Shown here in pieces: positions 16,594-25,309 of a stretch of 64,000 nucleotides of DNA; positions within the stretch are counted from its first letter, which is position 1, and each line of letters starts with the position of its first letter. The position numbers and the translations under genes were made by a program. The notes under the pieces were generated by a model. It was not told where the DNA came from. It saw nothing but the letters and a program-made list of their open reading frames with translations, and did not search any database. This DNA is from CAWJHE01 sp963842455 (GTDB lineage: Bacteria > Chloroflexota > Anaerolineae > Anaerolineales > UBA4823). The stretch spans positions 682,001 through 746,000 of the forward strand of contig CAWJHE010000017.1 in assembly GCA_963842455.1 (NCBI GenBank). Direction: 5' to 3'.

Positions 16594-17766
16594 ATGAAAA
16601 TCCTGACCGTGGATGTCGGCACCGGCACGCAAGATATCTTTCTTTATGATTCACATCTGGACCTGGAAAATGGTTTCAAGTTGGTGGTGCCTTCGCCAAC
16701 CATGATGATCCACAAAAAAATCAAGGCAGCCACCCGCCGAAGTGAGGCGGTCGTGCTGACCGGCGTCACCATGGGTGGAGGTCCCAACGCTTGGGCAGCC
16801 GAGGCGCATGTGAAGGCAGGCTTGCCCATATACGCCACACCAGAAGCCGCCCGCTCCTTCAACGATGACCTGAGCAAAGTCGAAGCCAGCGGTATCCATG
16901 TGATCAGCCCAGATGAGGCGCTCACTTTACCGACATCCGTCAAACGCATCCATCTCAGCGACTTCGACTTTGATGCCATCGCCCAGGCCTTAGCCATCTT
17001 TGGGGTTTCCCTGCAAGAGATAGCCGCCGTAGCCGTGGCCGTTTTCGATCACGGCAACGCTCCGCCCGATATTTCTGACCGGCAGTTCCGCTTCGATTAC
17101 CTGGAAGAACGCATCCGCACCCAAAACCGTCTGAGCGCCTTCGCCTTCCTGGCAGAACAAACCCCGCCGATCATGACCCGCATGCAAGCCGTGGTGCACT
17201 CAGCCCGCTCGTCCAGCCTGCCAGAAAATATTCCCCTGGTGGTTATGGATACCGCTCCGGCGGCTGTCCTGGGGGCATCCTTTGATCCCCTGGTCCAGGC
17301 TCAGCCGCGCAGCTTGATCGCCAATGTGGGCAATTTCCACACCCTGGCATTTCGCCTGGGACCGGGCGGCATCGAAGGTGTGTTTGAACATCACACCGGT
17401 CTGCTGGACCGCAACAGCCTGGAACAGTTGATCGCGGGGCTGGCAGATGGCAGCCTGCAACACAAGGATGTGTTTGACAGCCACGGGCATGGAGCCTTGA
17501 TCATCGACCCGTCCCCCCTCGATATCGGCGCAACCAAAGACGCCCCCTTTGGCATCGTAGTCACCGGACCCAGGCGCAATCTGCTACGCGGCTCCGCTCT
17601 ACGCCCGTATTTCGCCGTGCCCTTTGGCGACATGATGATCGCCGGTTGCTTTGGATTACTGGCTGCCACAGCAGATCTGCTCCCACATCTGGCTGATCCC
17701 ATCCACGCTTCCCTCAATCATAGCGGCGGAAGCGGAACACCACCTTGGGAAATCGACAGCCTCTAA
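16594..17766 (+). CDS. DUF1786 family protein (ASKHA-like fold suspected)
   Basis: 390 residues from ATG 16594 (MKILTVDVGTGTQDIFLYD). The opening glycine-rich strand-turn resembles the phosphate-1 motif of the actin/sugar-kinase superfamily. VVMDTAPAAVLGA and LIANVGNFHTLAF look like phosphate-2 and adenosine motifs. GVTMGGGPNAWAAEAHV and VFDHGNAPPDISDRQFRF are family landmarks. DUF1786 occurs in archaea and anaerobic bacteria and has no established reaction. The kinase-like fold is my inference from motif spacing. It is followed, 102 bases later, by htpG. The upstream gap holds the dispersed repeat copy B. Confidence 0.75.
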   Translation: MKILTVDVGTGTQDIFLYDSHLDLENGFKLVVPSPTMMIHKKIKAATRRSEAVVLTGVTMGGGPNAWAAEAHVKAGLPIYATPEAARSFNDDLSKVEASGIHVISPDEALTLPTSVKRIHLSDFDFDAIAQALAIFGVSLQEIAAVAVAVFDHGNAPPDISDRQFRFDYLEERIRTQNRLSAFAFLAEQTPPIMTRMQAVVHSARSSSLPENIPLVVMDTAPAAVLGASFDPLVQAQPRSLIANVGNFHTLAFRLGPGGIEGVFEHHTGLLDRNSLEQLIAGLADGSLQHKDVFDSHGHGALIIDPSPLDIGATKDAPFGIVVTGPRRNLLRGSALRPYFAVPFGDMMIAGCFGLLAATADLLPHLADPIHASLNHSGGSGTPPWEIDSL

Positions 17767-17868
17767 CGTCTTTCTTACAAAAATGCGGTATAGTCCTGGT
17801 AAAGTTAACCTAAACCAGGATAGCTGCGCTTAAGCTATGCCAACAAACTCATCTGAGGGATTGAAGAA

Positions 17869-19749
17869 ATGAACGATACCAACACACCTGAAAATAACAC
17901 ACCTATCGCCTTTAAGGCTGAAACCCGCCAGCTGCTGGATATCCTGATCCACTCGCTGTACACCGAACACGAAATCTTCTTGCGAGAAATGCTCTCCAAC
18001 GCCTCAGATGCCCTGACGCGCCTGGATTTCGAAATTTTGACCAACCGGGATATCCATGATGCCCAGGCAGAGCTGGCCATCCGTATCACACCCAACAAAG
18101 AGGACCAGACATTGACCATCTCGGATACCGGTATCGGCATGACTGCCGATGAAATGGTCCGCAACCTGGGCACCATCGCCCAATCGGGGGCGCGCGAATT
18201 TGTCAAGGCCGCCCAACAGGCAGGCAAGAATGTCACCGACCTGATCGGGCAATTTGGGGTCGGCTTCTATTCAGCTTTCATGGTCGCCGAATGGATCCGC
18301 GTGGTTTCACGCTCTTACCAGAAGGACGCCCAGGCAGCCGTATGGTTCTGCACCGGCTCAGACACCTACACCGTAGCTCAGACGGAAAAAGAAGGACGCG
18401 GCACGGATGTCATCATCAAACTTAAAGACGACGCCAAAGAATTCCTGGAAGAATATAAACTGCGGGAAATCATCCGCAAGCATTCCGATTTCATCCCCTT
18501 CCCAATTTACATCGGCGAAAACACTGAACAGGCCAACCGGCAAACAGCTATCTGGCGGCAAAACCCGCGTGAAGTCGAGGCAAAAGACTACCAGGAGTTC
18601 TACCAGCAATTGACCCTGGACTTTGAAGAGCCGCTGACGCATTCCCACCTGGTGGTGGATGCACCCGTCCAGCTTTACAGCATCCTGTATGTGCCCGCCA
18701 AACCAGAACGCAATGTCTTCTCCCTGCGCAAAGAAGACGGGCTCAAACTTTACGCCCGCAAGGTCCTGATCCAGGAATATCACAAAGATCTGCTGCCAGA
18801 ATACCTGGGCTTTGTCCAGGGGGTGGTCGATACGGAAGACCTGCCGCTGAACGTCTCGCGCGAATCGGTCCAGGCTAACCGGGTGATGGCGCAGCTCAAG
18901 AAGCTGGTCACCAACAAAACTATGGATATGCTCAAAAAGCTGGCCAAAGACGAGCCCGAAAAATACCAGCAGTTCTGGCAGAGCTACGACCGATATATCA
19001 AACAGGGAATTGCTATCGAGCAAAACGAACCTGAGGCGCTTTATCCCCTGCTGCGTTTCCGCACCACCAGCCAGCCAGACCAGTGGTCCTCCCTGGATGA
19101 TTATGTGCAGCGCATGAAACCGGACCAAACCCAGATTTATTACATTATGGGCGATGATGAGCATTCGGTCCTGTACAGCCCGCATCTGGATGTCGTCCGC
19201 CATTACGACTATGAAGTCCTGCTGTTCACCGACCCGGTGGATGCCTTTATGCTGGTGCACCTGGATAAGTACCAGGACCACCCTCTGGTCAATGTGGCCA
19301 ACGCCGACCTGAAACTGCCGGATGGAAAGGAACAGGATGACGAAGCCCAACCCGAAGGCATGGCGGAAGCAGAGCAAAACACCCTGATTGAGCGTTTCAA
19401 AACCCAGTTGGGCGACAAAGTCACCGATGTGCGCATCACGGAGCGCTTGAACGATTCACCCGCCCGCCTGGTGGACCCCGAAGGCGCACCCAACCAGGAA
19501 ATGCAGCGCGTCTACCGCCTGCTCAACCGCGAATTCGAGACCCCCAAGAAAATCCTGGAGCTCAACCCGCGCCACCCCATCCTGGTCAAGCTCAATAGCC
19601 TGGAGGCCGAACACGCCTTGAGCCCGGTCATCATCGAGCAGATTTACGAAGATGCCCTGCTAATTGAAGGCTTGCATCCTGATCCAGCCAGCATGATCAG
19701 CCGCATCCAGAAGCTGATGGAAGCCGCCGCGGATGCAAAGAAAGCCTGA
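17869..19749 (+). CDS. htpG: Molecular chaperone HtpG (Hsp90)
   Basis: 626 residues, the usual size. The GHKL ATPase motifs are clear: LREMLSNASDALTRLDF (Mg-binding Asn), ISDTGIGMTADEMVRNLGTIAQSG, and GQFGVGFYSAFMVA. The middle domain has EDLPLNVSRESVQANRVM, with the catalytic-loop Arg. The C-terminal dimerisation region ends MISRIQKLMEAAADAKKA. GAGGGATTGAAGAAATG provides the ribosome site. It is an ATP-driven cytoplasmic chaperone. No CIRCE inverted repeat is seen upstream, so HrcA control is not supported. A weak -10 (TATAGT, 17789-17794) precedes the gene. Confidence 0.97.
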   Translation: MNDTNTPENNTPIAFKAETRQLLDILIHSLYTEHEIFLREMLSNASDALTRLDFEILTNRDIHDAQAELAIRITPNKEDQTLTISDTGIGMTADEMVRNLGTIAQSGAREFVKAAQQAGKNVTDLIGQFGVGFYSAFMVAEWIRVVSRSYQKDAQAAVWFCTGSDTYTVAQTEKEGRGTDVIIKLKDDAKEFLEEYKLREIIRKHSDFIPFPIYIGENTEQANRQTAIWRQNPREVEAKDYQEFYQQLTLDFEEPLTHSHLVVDAPVQLYSILYVPAKPERNVFSLRKEDGLKLYARKVLIQEYHKDLLPEYLGFVQGVVDTEDLPLNVSRESVQANRVMAQLKKLVTNKTMDMLKKLAKDEPEKYQQFWQSYDRYIKQGIAIEQNEPEALYPLLRFRTTSQPDQWSSLDDYVQRMKPDQTQIYYIMGDDEHSVLYSPHLDVVRHYDYEVLLFTDPVDAFMLVHLDKYQDHPLVNVANADLKLPDGKEQDDEAQPEGMAEAEQNTLIERFKTQLGDKVTDVRITERLNDSPARLVDPEGAPNQEMQRVYRLLNREFETPKKILELNPRHPILVKLNSLEAEHALSPVIIEQIYEDALLIEGLHPDPASMISRIQKLMEAAADAKKA

Positions 19750-19785
19750 GCTGAACCCGGAAAGCGCAGACGGAGAAAACTCACG

Positions 19786-19791
19786 TATAAT
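19786..19791 (+). promoter_or_regulatory. Candidate -10 element for the coiled-coil protein gene
   Basis: TATAAT stands 108 bases before the likely ATG at 19899, in the gap after htpG. No clear -35 is visible. Confidence 0.3.
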
Positions 19792-19898
19792 ATTGGATAA
19801 CGAGCCTGATGACAGCGATCGGCATCCTGAGTGCACCTTTGCGAACGCTGAGGGCCAGGCGCCGGTCGTTGTTTTTTACCTCAACCAGGGAAACCAGC

Positions 19899-20621
19899 AT
19901 GCCCATGCCAGATGATACCCTCCTCTTGATACTCCTTGCGCTGATCGCCATCCTGATAGCAGCTTATGTTGTCGCCTGTTTTGGATTGGTGAACTACTGG
20001 AAAAAGGGCGTCAACCAGGCCTTCAAAGAGCTGCGCGCCCGGATGAGGGAGTTGCAGACCCAGTCCAGGCAAATCCAGCTGGGTTTGCAGACATATTCTC
20101 CACAAGACCCGCCTCCTTATGGGCAACTGGCCTCTGAACTGCAGGTCAGCCAAGAAAAAATCCGCCCAGCATTAGAGGATGTGGAGCGCCGCCATGTAGC
20201 TTTGCAGGAACAAGCGCGGCTACAGGAAAAAAACGGCTCCTGGCTGCGCACCCTGAGCGGCGCGCCCTTAAAGTGGCGGCGCCTGTACCAGGAGACCAGC
20301 CAGCTCAAAAACACACAGGCGCAAATCCAAACGGATAGCCAGGCTGCCCTGGAACAACTAAAAAGCCTGGAACAGGCCAGCCTGGGGGTTGCACAGCAAG
20401 CCCAGCAGGTATGGAAACTGGGTAGTCAGACCCGCCAATGGATGCAGCGCTTGCAGCAGCACCATCTACAGGGCGAAGCCTTTGAAAATGCCCAGGAACT
20501 TGAAAGCGGCTTACCAGCAACAGCTCCAAGAAATCCCGGCATATTTTATCGACGGCAGCCAGGCGGAGATACTGGAAAAAGCCAGCAAAGAAAGCGTCAG
20601 CCAGGTATTTGCACGGCTTGA
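19899..20621 (+). CDS. Membrane-anchored coiled-coil protein, piece 1 of 4 (frameshifted gene)
   Basis: From ATG 19899 (MPMPDDTLLLILLALIAILIAAYVV...) one transmembrane helix at residues 6-30 is followed by a basic stop-transfer stretch and then Gln/Leu-rich coiled coil (ARMRELQTQSRQIQLGL, LEDVERRHVALQEQARLQ). The frame follows authentic coiled coil up to about 20500 and then breaks; the printed tail after residue 200 is out of frame. Pieces 2-4 continue in other frames to 22620, so the intact protein would have about 900 residues. The architecture (N-terminal membrane anchor plus long intracellular coiled coil) resembles septation-ring regulators of the EzrA type, but this is only a structural analogy. 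Confidence 0.65.
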   Translation: MPMPDDTLLLILLALIAILIAAYVVACFGLVNYWKKGVNQAFKELRARMRELQTQSRQIQLGLQTYSPQDPPPYGQLASELQVSQEKIRPALEDVERRHVALQEQARLQEKNGSWLRTLSGAPLKWRRLYQETSQLKNTQAQIQTDSQAALEQLKSLEQASLGVAQQAQQVWKLGSQTRQWMQRLQQHHLQGEAFENAQELESGLPATAPRNPGIFYRRQPGGDTGKSQQRKRQPGICTA

Positions 20622-21321
20622 AAATCTGGCGCCTCAATTCGAAAACTTGTTGACCCAGGCTAAAGAATGGGAAAGCCAGCGCGCCCAGGCTGTCGAAACC
20701 GTGGGCGGCTTACAGCGCCTGCTCCAGCAGACCCAAACAGACCTGCAACAAGCTCCGCAAGCCTTGGAGCTCGGTGAACAAGACGGACAAATCCAGCATA
20801 TCCAGACTGTGGCGCACAGCCTGCAGCAAACCCTGGAGCGCCTGGAAATTGAAAGCATTCCCCTGGTTACCCAGGAAGCCAGCCGCCTTTCCCAAATCGT
20901 CCAGGAACTTCATACGCAATTGAACCAGGCTCAGGAACAAAGCCCTCAACTGGAGAGCATACTTAACAGCCTGGGACAAGGCCTCAAGGATCTATCCTTC
21001 CTGGTGGGTGCTCTGGCTACCAAGTCAGCTTACCCGCTGCAATGGATGCAGAGCTCCGCCAGCCTGGCAGCCCTCAACCGCCAGGCCAACGCCCTGGGCG
21101 CGGCGAACAAAAAACGAACGCCCGAACAGGTTTTCCAGGATTTAGCAAAAGCCAGGCAAATCGAAAGCGAGCTGCAAGCCCTGACCCAGCATTGCAGGCA
21201 GGTGGATGAGCAGCAAACCCAGCTTGCAAAAATCCTGGAAGGACCCGCGTTCACCAACCTGCCAGCCTGGCTGAAGGAGGCCCAACAGATTGGCGCCAAG
21301 GTGAGGAGCATACAACCCTGA
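20389..21321 (+). CDS. Coiled-coil protein, piece 2 of 4 (frameshifted gene)
   Basis: Authentic sequence begins near 20500 (LKAAYQQQLQEIPAYFIDG) and continues as heptad-rich helix (KASKESVSQVFARLENL, AHSLQQTLERLEIESIPLV, QELHTQLNQAQEQSPQLES) to about 21300. The first 35 codons overlap piece 1 and are shadow. The frame ends with a stop at 21319-21321. In a neighbouring frame the same bases read YNPENWPRQDARRQL, a likely true bridge, before piece 3 takes over at about 21350. At least two indels therefore fall near 21300-21350. Confidence 0.6.
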   Translation: MHSKPSRYGNWVVRPANGCSACSSTIYRAKPLKMPRNLKAAYQQQLQEIPAYFIDGSQAEILEKASKESVSQVFARLENLAPQFENLLTQAKEWESQRAQAVETVGGLQRLLQQTQTDLQQAPQALELGEQDGQIQHIQTVAHSLQQTLERLEIESIPLVTQEASRLSQIVQELHTQLNQAQEQSPQLESILNSLGQGLKDLSFLVGALATKSAYPLQWMQSSASLAALNRQANALGAANKKRTPEQVFQDLAKARQIESELQALTQHCRQVDEQQTQLAKILEGPAFTNLPAWLKEAQQIGAKVRSIQP

Positions 21322-21338
21322 AAACTGGCCTCGCCAGG

Positions 21339-22115
21339 ATGCGCGTCGCCAGCTTGCAGGTGGACCTGCAGCAATTCCAGGCAGAGAGCCAGCGATTAAT
21401 TCCCCTCGAACGCTCGACGCCCATTTCCGAAATCGATCTACCTCAACGCCTGGCTGAGCTGATCCAACTGGCAGAGAATGATCAAAAACTGCGCAAGCGT
21501 TTAGAAAACATCCATCAGCGTTTGAAACAGCTCCAGTCCGATGAAAAGAACGCGCAGGAACAGCTGGATGGCATGCGTACGGTCTTAGGCCAGATTGTCT
21601 ATCTCGTGCGCAGCAACCAGTACCTGCAACAAGTAGCCGGTCAGGAAGTCGAATACCTGTCCGGGCAGATCGAAAGCCAGCAAGAAGCCTTAACGCAGCG
21701 CAAGCAAGATGTGCTGGAGCGAAAAATCAAGGCCATCCAGGCGAGCGCCATCCGCTTGGAGCAATCCAGCCAGCAGTGGTTAGATGGGCTCAGCCAGAGT
21801 ATCCGCCAAAACCTGGATACACTGGCGAAAGACCTGGGCGCATTGGATGCCATTGCAGCTTTGAATGAAGGCGCGGTGGATGAAGCCCGGCGTGTGCTGT
21901 CTGCCGGGCAGGCTTATCGCGGCAACCTGGCTTTCAAAAGCCGCCAGGGTTTGGATGATCTGCTGCCAGAGCTAAAACGGCGCAGCGATTTCTGGCAAAC
22001 CTGTACTGCAGCGGCCCAGGCGCTCAACGACCAGGCAGAACCCTGTGCTGGAAGCACACCAATCAGCCACAGCAGCCCGCAAAACCGCACAGGAAGTCCT
22101 GGCGGAGGCCGCTAA
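21339..22115 (+). CDS. Coiled-coil protein, piece 3 of 4 (frameshifted gene)
   Basis: Authentic from about ASLQVDLQQFQAESQRL onward: long amphipathic helices (LRKRLENIHQRLKQLQSDEK, EVEYLSGQIESQQEALTQRK) and a short region without Gln-rich heptads (AFKSRQGLDDLLPELKRRSDF). It breaks at the CCC run 22041-22043. With one C fewer, the text reads QAEPVLEAHQSATAARK, which is piece 4. The printed C-terminus after about residue 235 is therefore out of frame. Confidence 0.6.
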   Translation: MRVASLQVDLQQFQAESQRLIPLERSTPISEIDLPQRLAELIQLAENDQKLRKRLENIHQRLKQLQSDEKNAQEQLDGMRTVLGQIVYLVRSNQYLQQVAGQEVEYLSGQIESQQEALTQRKQDVLERKIKAIQASAIRLEQSSQQWLDGLSQSIRQNLDTLAKDLGALDAIAALNEGAVDEARRVLSAGQAYRGNLAFKSRQGLDDLLPELKRRSDFWQTCTAAAQALNDQAEPCAGSTPISHSSPQNRTGSPGGGR

Positions 22116-22620
22116 CTGGCTGCGCCAATTTCGCGGCTGGCCGCCCACCACGTTTAACCTGGAAACTGAACGCAGCGAGCTCAACCAGCTGGAAGGACGC
22201 TGGCAAGCCCTGCAAAACAGCCCCGGGCGCGCCATCCAGCTAGTTGGTCAGCTGGGTCAGTTCACCGCACAATACCAGGCCCTGGCAGAGAAAGCGCGCC
22301 AGGGCGTGGAGCGCGCCACCCACGAGCAGGCCCAGGTAGAAGAGCTGGAAAGCGACCTGCTGGAGCTGGGGCAACGCTGGCAAGAGCAGTGGCAGGCTTA
22401 CCAGGACGAGCCCGAGGTCAGCCAGGAGATTCGCACCCTGCTGAATGAACTGGAACGCGAGATGTCCGCCATACGGCGCAAGGCTCAGCAAAAAGGCAGC
22501 AGCTACGACCAGACCTTGCAGGCGCTGAAGAGCCTGCATCGCAAGGTGCGTTTCTTCCAGGTGGCGCTGGATGAGGAGCACGCACTGGACGCTTCGGGGA
22601 ATATCCAGAAGAGAAGATAA
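22045..22620 (+). CDS. Coiled-coil protein, piece 4 of 4 (C-terminus)
   Basis: Begins in register with piece 3 (LEAHQSATAARKTAQEVLAEAANW) and ends at the TAA 22618-22620 after ERATHEQAQVEELESDLLEL and EIRTLLNELEREMSAIRRKAQ. The ATG at 22045 is an accident of the break and not a real start. The intact gene would span 19899-22620. Four or more shifts within 2.7 kb could mean real decay, but the coding signal stays strong throughout, which favours sequence errors. Confidence 0.6.
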   Translation: MLEAHQSATAARKTAQEVLAEAANWLRQFRGWPPTTFNLETERSELNQLEGRWQALQNSPGRAIQLVGQLGQFTAQYQALAEKARQGVERATHEQAQVEELESDLLELGQRWQEQWQAYQDEPEVSQEIRTLLNELEREMSAIRRKAQQKGSSYDQTLQALKSLHRKVRFFQVALDEEHALDASGNIQKRR

Positions 22621-22638
22621 AATTCCTTTGCTCGGCAC

Positions 22639-22666
22639 TTGCTTAAAAATCAGATAGTGGTAAAAT
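22639..22666 (+). promoter_or_regulatory. Promoter of the tRNA-Arg gene
   Basis: TTGCTT (22639-22644) and TAAAAT (22661-22666) with a 16-base spacer stand 25 bases before the mature tRNA 5' end. Confidence 0.55.
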
Positions 22667-22690
22667 ACGGTTCGCTTAAAAACCAAATAC

Positions 22691-22767
22691 GCCCGCGTAG
22701 CTCAGTGGATTAGAGCATTTGCTTGCGGAGCAAAGGGTCGCGTGTTCGAGTCGCGCCGCGGGCGCCA
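22691..22767 (+). tRNA. tRNA-Arg (anticodon GCG), CCA encoded
   Basis: A full cloverleaf can be drawn: acceptor GCCCGCG/CGCGGGC, D-stem GCTC/GAGC, anticodon stem TTTGC/GCAAA with loop TTGCGGA (U33, anticodon GCG at 22725-22727, G37), variable loop GGGTC, T-arm GCGTG-TTCGAGT-CGCGC (one G-U pair), discriminator G and genomic CCA (22765-22767). It decodes CGC. Most bacteria read the CGN box with an A34 (inosine) tRNA-Arg(ACG), so the G34 version is noteworthy. It has its own promoter and terminator. Confidence 0.93.
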
Positions 22768-22775
22768 TAGAGAAG

Positions 22776-22818
22776 AAGCAAAAACTGCCTGGCACAAAAC
22801 GCCAGGCAGTTTTTGCTT
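22776..22818 (+). terminator. Strong intrinsic terminator after tRNA-Arg
   Basis: An 18-bp perfect stem (22776-22793 with 22801-22818) has loop ACAAAAC. The GC core CTGCCTGGC/GCCAGGCAG is followed by TTTTTGCTT. It begins eight bases after the CCA end. Confidence 0.88.
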
Positions 22819-23013
22819 AAAGGTGTCAGTCCATCCGGCGGGAAAAGTTCTGTTAACATATAAAACTGAAAGGCATCCCGATGCTCCTGCTTAGTGATAC
22901 AATCGACAAATATTTACTTGGTAAACGCATGCTGTGTTTACAATTTTGGATTGGAAACAAACGAAGATTAGATAACTAGTTTCTTGCTAGATCTAAGGTT
23001 TTCGGGAGGGAAC

Positions 23014-24489
23014 ATGAACAAGCCAAGTTGTTTGCTGCCCAAGATTTTTAGGTTTGTTAGTCTGATATTCTTGGTATTAGTTTTAGTTTTTCTGTTCCAA
23101 TGGACCCGGGAAAATCTGATCACCAAAAATTCTTTCACTGCTGGTTCTGAAAGTTATCCACTACCTGGGGAAGCGCAGGCTACCAGCGTACAACAACTCC
23201 CTCCAGCAACATATCCAGAACCAGAAGATCCAAATGATTTGACCCCAGTTGTCCAAAATACCCCAGAACCTATGCCGACACTGGAGCCTATGCCACCTCC
23301 CGGATGGCCTCCTAATCAACCATGGCCTCCGATTGAAAATAATTTGACTCCAGTTCCAACAACACTTTTGGAACCATTCCCAACTATAAATTATTTACAT
23401 TTACTAAATGAAGAATCATTTCCAGATAAACTACAGATTTGGTTCCCATACTACCCAAAAACTGATGTCCAACCTTCGTTATGGGAAGTAATACTAGACA
23501 GAGAATCAGGCCAAGCGAAGACTAAACAATTGCCAATAAACCTACCTATATCAATACCAATGTCTGGCCCTGACCCTGGCCCGGTTCTACTTGAAATTCA
23601 TTTATCCCCCGATTCTCGTTGGTTAGTAGCGGATTTTGCATATCGTGGTTCGCAAATTGTTGATTTATTCTCAGGTAATACGAGAGACTTAGCAAATAAC
23701 TTTGAATCCGCTTACTGGAAGTTTTTCACTTGGATACCAAGTGATCCCTTCAAATTGATAGTGTCTGACCAAGAATACCCAACGGGAAAAGTACAACTGG
23801 TTAATCTTGATGCAAATCAATCTGAACTAATTCCATTCTCAGAGAACATCGAAAAAGATGCGATGTTGAGAACAATGGCTTATTCTCCAGATGGGGAAGA
23901 TTTATCAGTGGCTGTTATATTGCCCGCGAAATTAGGTAGTCGTAAAACTGAGGTTGCTCTAGTTAGATTAGAGGGGGACGAAATTCAGACACTAGCAGAA
24001 ATTAAGAGTGGTGTTTCCTTTGTAGATAATAGTTTACAGTGGTCACCGGATGGGGAAAAGCTTGCCTGGATAGTTAAGGTCATCAACGAAAATGGAGAAT
24101 ACGAAACCCAGCTTTGGATGGCTGATTTAAAAACTGGTTCGGTAAAAACCTTGGATGTGTTAGGGAAGTCAGTGAAATATAATCATCCTCCAGTGTGGTC
24201 ACCGGATGGGTTGTCAATTGCCTTTCTGAAAGCGAAGTTAAACGAGACTGGATTTAATGTCTTCGTAATCAATCTGGAAACAGGCGGTGAAAAACAAATA
24301 ACGAATTTTATATATGCTCAACTTTCGCATTTGAAATGGGTGCCAAATGGTAAATGGTTAACATTTACCATATCAATGGGCGAGTATGGCGAAATCTGGG
24401 CAGCCAATCTTGAAGGTTCTTTTGTATCTCCGTTTGCAGGTCCAACACTGCCTGATTCTCCATACATAATTATTACTGCTGATGAATAA
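23014..24489 (+). CDS. Membrane-anchored or secreted PD40/WD40-like beta-propeller protein
   Basis: 491 residues from ATG 23014 with GGGAGGG 7 bases upstream. An N-terminal hydrophobic segment (residues 10-27, LPKIFRFVSLIFLVLVLVF) acts as signal or anchor. Residues about 45-125 are Pro/Glu/Thr-rich (TPEPMPTLEPMPPPGWPP). The rest is a TolB-like propeller with blades marked by LSPDSRWLVADFAY, YSPDGEDLSVAVI, WSPDGEKLAWIVK and WSPDGLSIAFLK. No catalytic motif is present, so I expect a binding or scaffold role outside the membrane. Base composition is clearly more AT-rich than the preceding 20 kb. The stop overlaps the start of the M23 peptidase gene by eight bases, so the two are translationally coupled. 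Confidence 0.8.
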   Translation: MNKPSCLLPKIFRFVSLIFLVLVLVFLFQWTRENLITKNSFTAGSESYPLPGEAQATSVQQLPPATYPEPEDPNDLTPVVQNTPEPMPTLEPMPPPGWPPNQPWPPIENNLTPVPTTLLEPFPTINYLHLLNEESFPDKLQIWFPYYPKTDVQPSLWEVILDRESGQAKTKQLPINLPISIPMSGPDPGPVLLEIHLSPDSRWLVADFAYRGSQIVDLFSGNTRDLANNFESAYWKFFTWIPSDPFKLIVSDQEYPTGKVQLVNLDANQSELIPFSENIEKDAMLRTMAYSPDGEDLSVAVILPAKLGSRKTEVALVRLEGDEIQTLAEIKSGVSFVDNSLQWSPDGEKLAWIVKVINENGEYETQLWMADLKTGSVKTLDVLGKSVKYNHPPVWSPDGLSIAFLKAKLNETGFNVFVINLETGGEKQITNFIYAQLSHLKWVPNGKWLTFTISMGEYGEIWAANLEGSFVSPFAGPTLPDSPYIIITADE

Positions 24490-25309
24490 TATGCACGAAA
24501 ACCGAAAAACATCCTTTAGTATTGCGACTGTTTTGACCATTTTTCTATTAGTGTGCTTTATCAATTCAAAAGTTGCTCAAGCAAGTGAAATAAATCTTCG
24601 ACCACCTTACGATGGGCAGCATCCACTAACAAGCTTCTTCGACCATTATTATCCTAATTATGGAACTACCAATGGGGTTACTATCTATACTGGTGATTCG
24701 GTCAACAATTGTAATCCGCACTGTTACCAAGGACATCCAGGCTACGACTGGAGTATGGCAGAAGGTACCCCTATCTTAGCAGTAGCTAATGGAACAGTGG
24801 AAAATCGCATCGTTTCAAGTAGTGGGTATGGAAATAGACTCATCATCAAGCACTCGAATGGTTACCGTTCCTTGTATGCCCACCTAAGAGAGAATAATCC
24901 CTTCAATGTAGCGATTGGAGCCGCAGTTAATCAAGGAGACTTAATAGGGTGGAGTGGTACCACAGGTAATTCAAGCGGGCCTCACCTACATTTCGGTGTG
25001 TACCTTGGCCCAGTAACAAGTGATGAGGCTAATGTGACAGACCCCTTTGGATGGCGAGGTTCATATTCAGACCCACTGAATCAATTCGGAAACGGACATA
25101 CTGCATCTTGTTTATGGCGGAACCATGATGCTGATCCAATTGCGTGCATTGATACCATTGTTGAGGATGCTGGAGCAGGATTCACAATAAATGGTACATG
25201 GTTCTCAAGCGAAATTGGAAATGGGTACCACATGTATTTCCGAAGTACTACAACTGAAAATGATCACGCAACTTGGTGTTTTCCTACCCCATTTCCAGGA
25301 ATTTTTTAA
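24482..25309 (+). CDS. Secreted M23 (LytM-type) peptidase, N-terminal catalytic piece (frameshifted gene)
   Basis: The ATG overlaps the end of the propeller gene. A signal peptide covers residues 1-35 (FSIATVLTIFLLVCFINSKVAQA). The LytM zinc site is complete: His and Asp in HPGYDWSMAEGTPILAV, and HLHFG after SGTTGNSSGP. YGNRLIIKHSNGYRSLYAHL is the typical core. The family cleaves peptide crosslinks of peptidoglycan or other glycine-rich peptides. The frame breaks at about 25290-25305, close to a T6 run, and the C-terminal domain continues in another frame (25191-25586). The AT-rich composition is shared with its neighbour. Confidence 0.85.
   Translation: MNNMHENRKTSFSIATVLTIFLLVCFINSKVAQASEINLRPPYDGQHPLTSFFDHYYPNYGTTNGVTIYTGDSVNNCNPHCYQGHPGYDWSMAEGTPILAVANGTVENRIVSSSGYGNRLIIKHSNGYRSLYAHLRENNPFNVAIGAAVNQGDLIGWSGTTGNSSGPHLHFGVYLGPVTSDEANVTDPFGWRGSYSDPLNQFGNGHTASCLWRNHDADPIACIDTIVEDAGAGFTINGTWFSSEIGNGYHMYFRSTTTENDHATWCFPTPFPGIF

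Noticed and set aside
17767..17868. CIRCE-type heat-shock operator upstream of htpG
   Set aside because: No TTAGCACTC/GAGTGCTAA inverted repeat is present.
18358..19377. 339-codon open frame on the minus strand
   Set aside because: It lies wholly opposite htpG and has Val/Phe/His-rich shadow composition with no motif.
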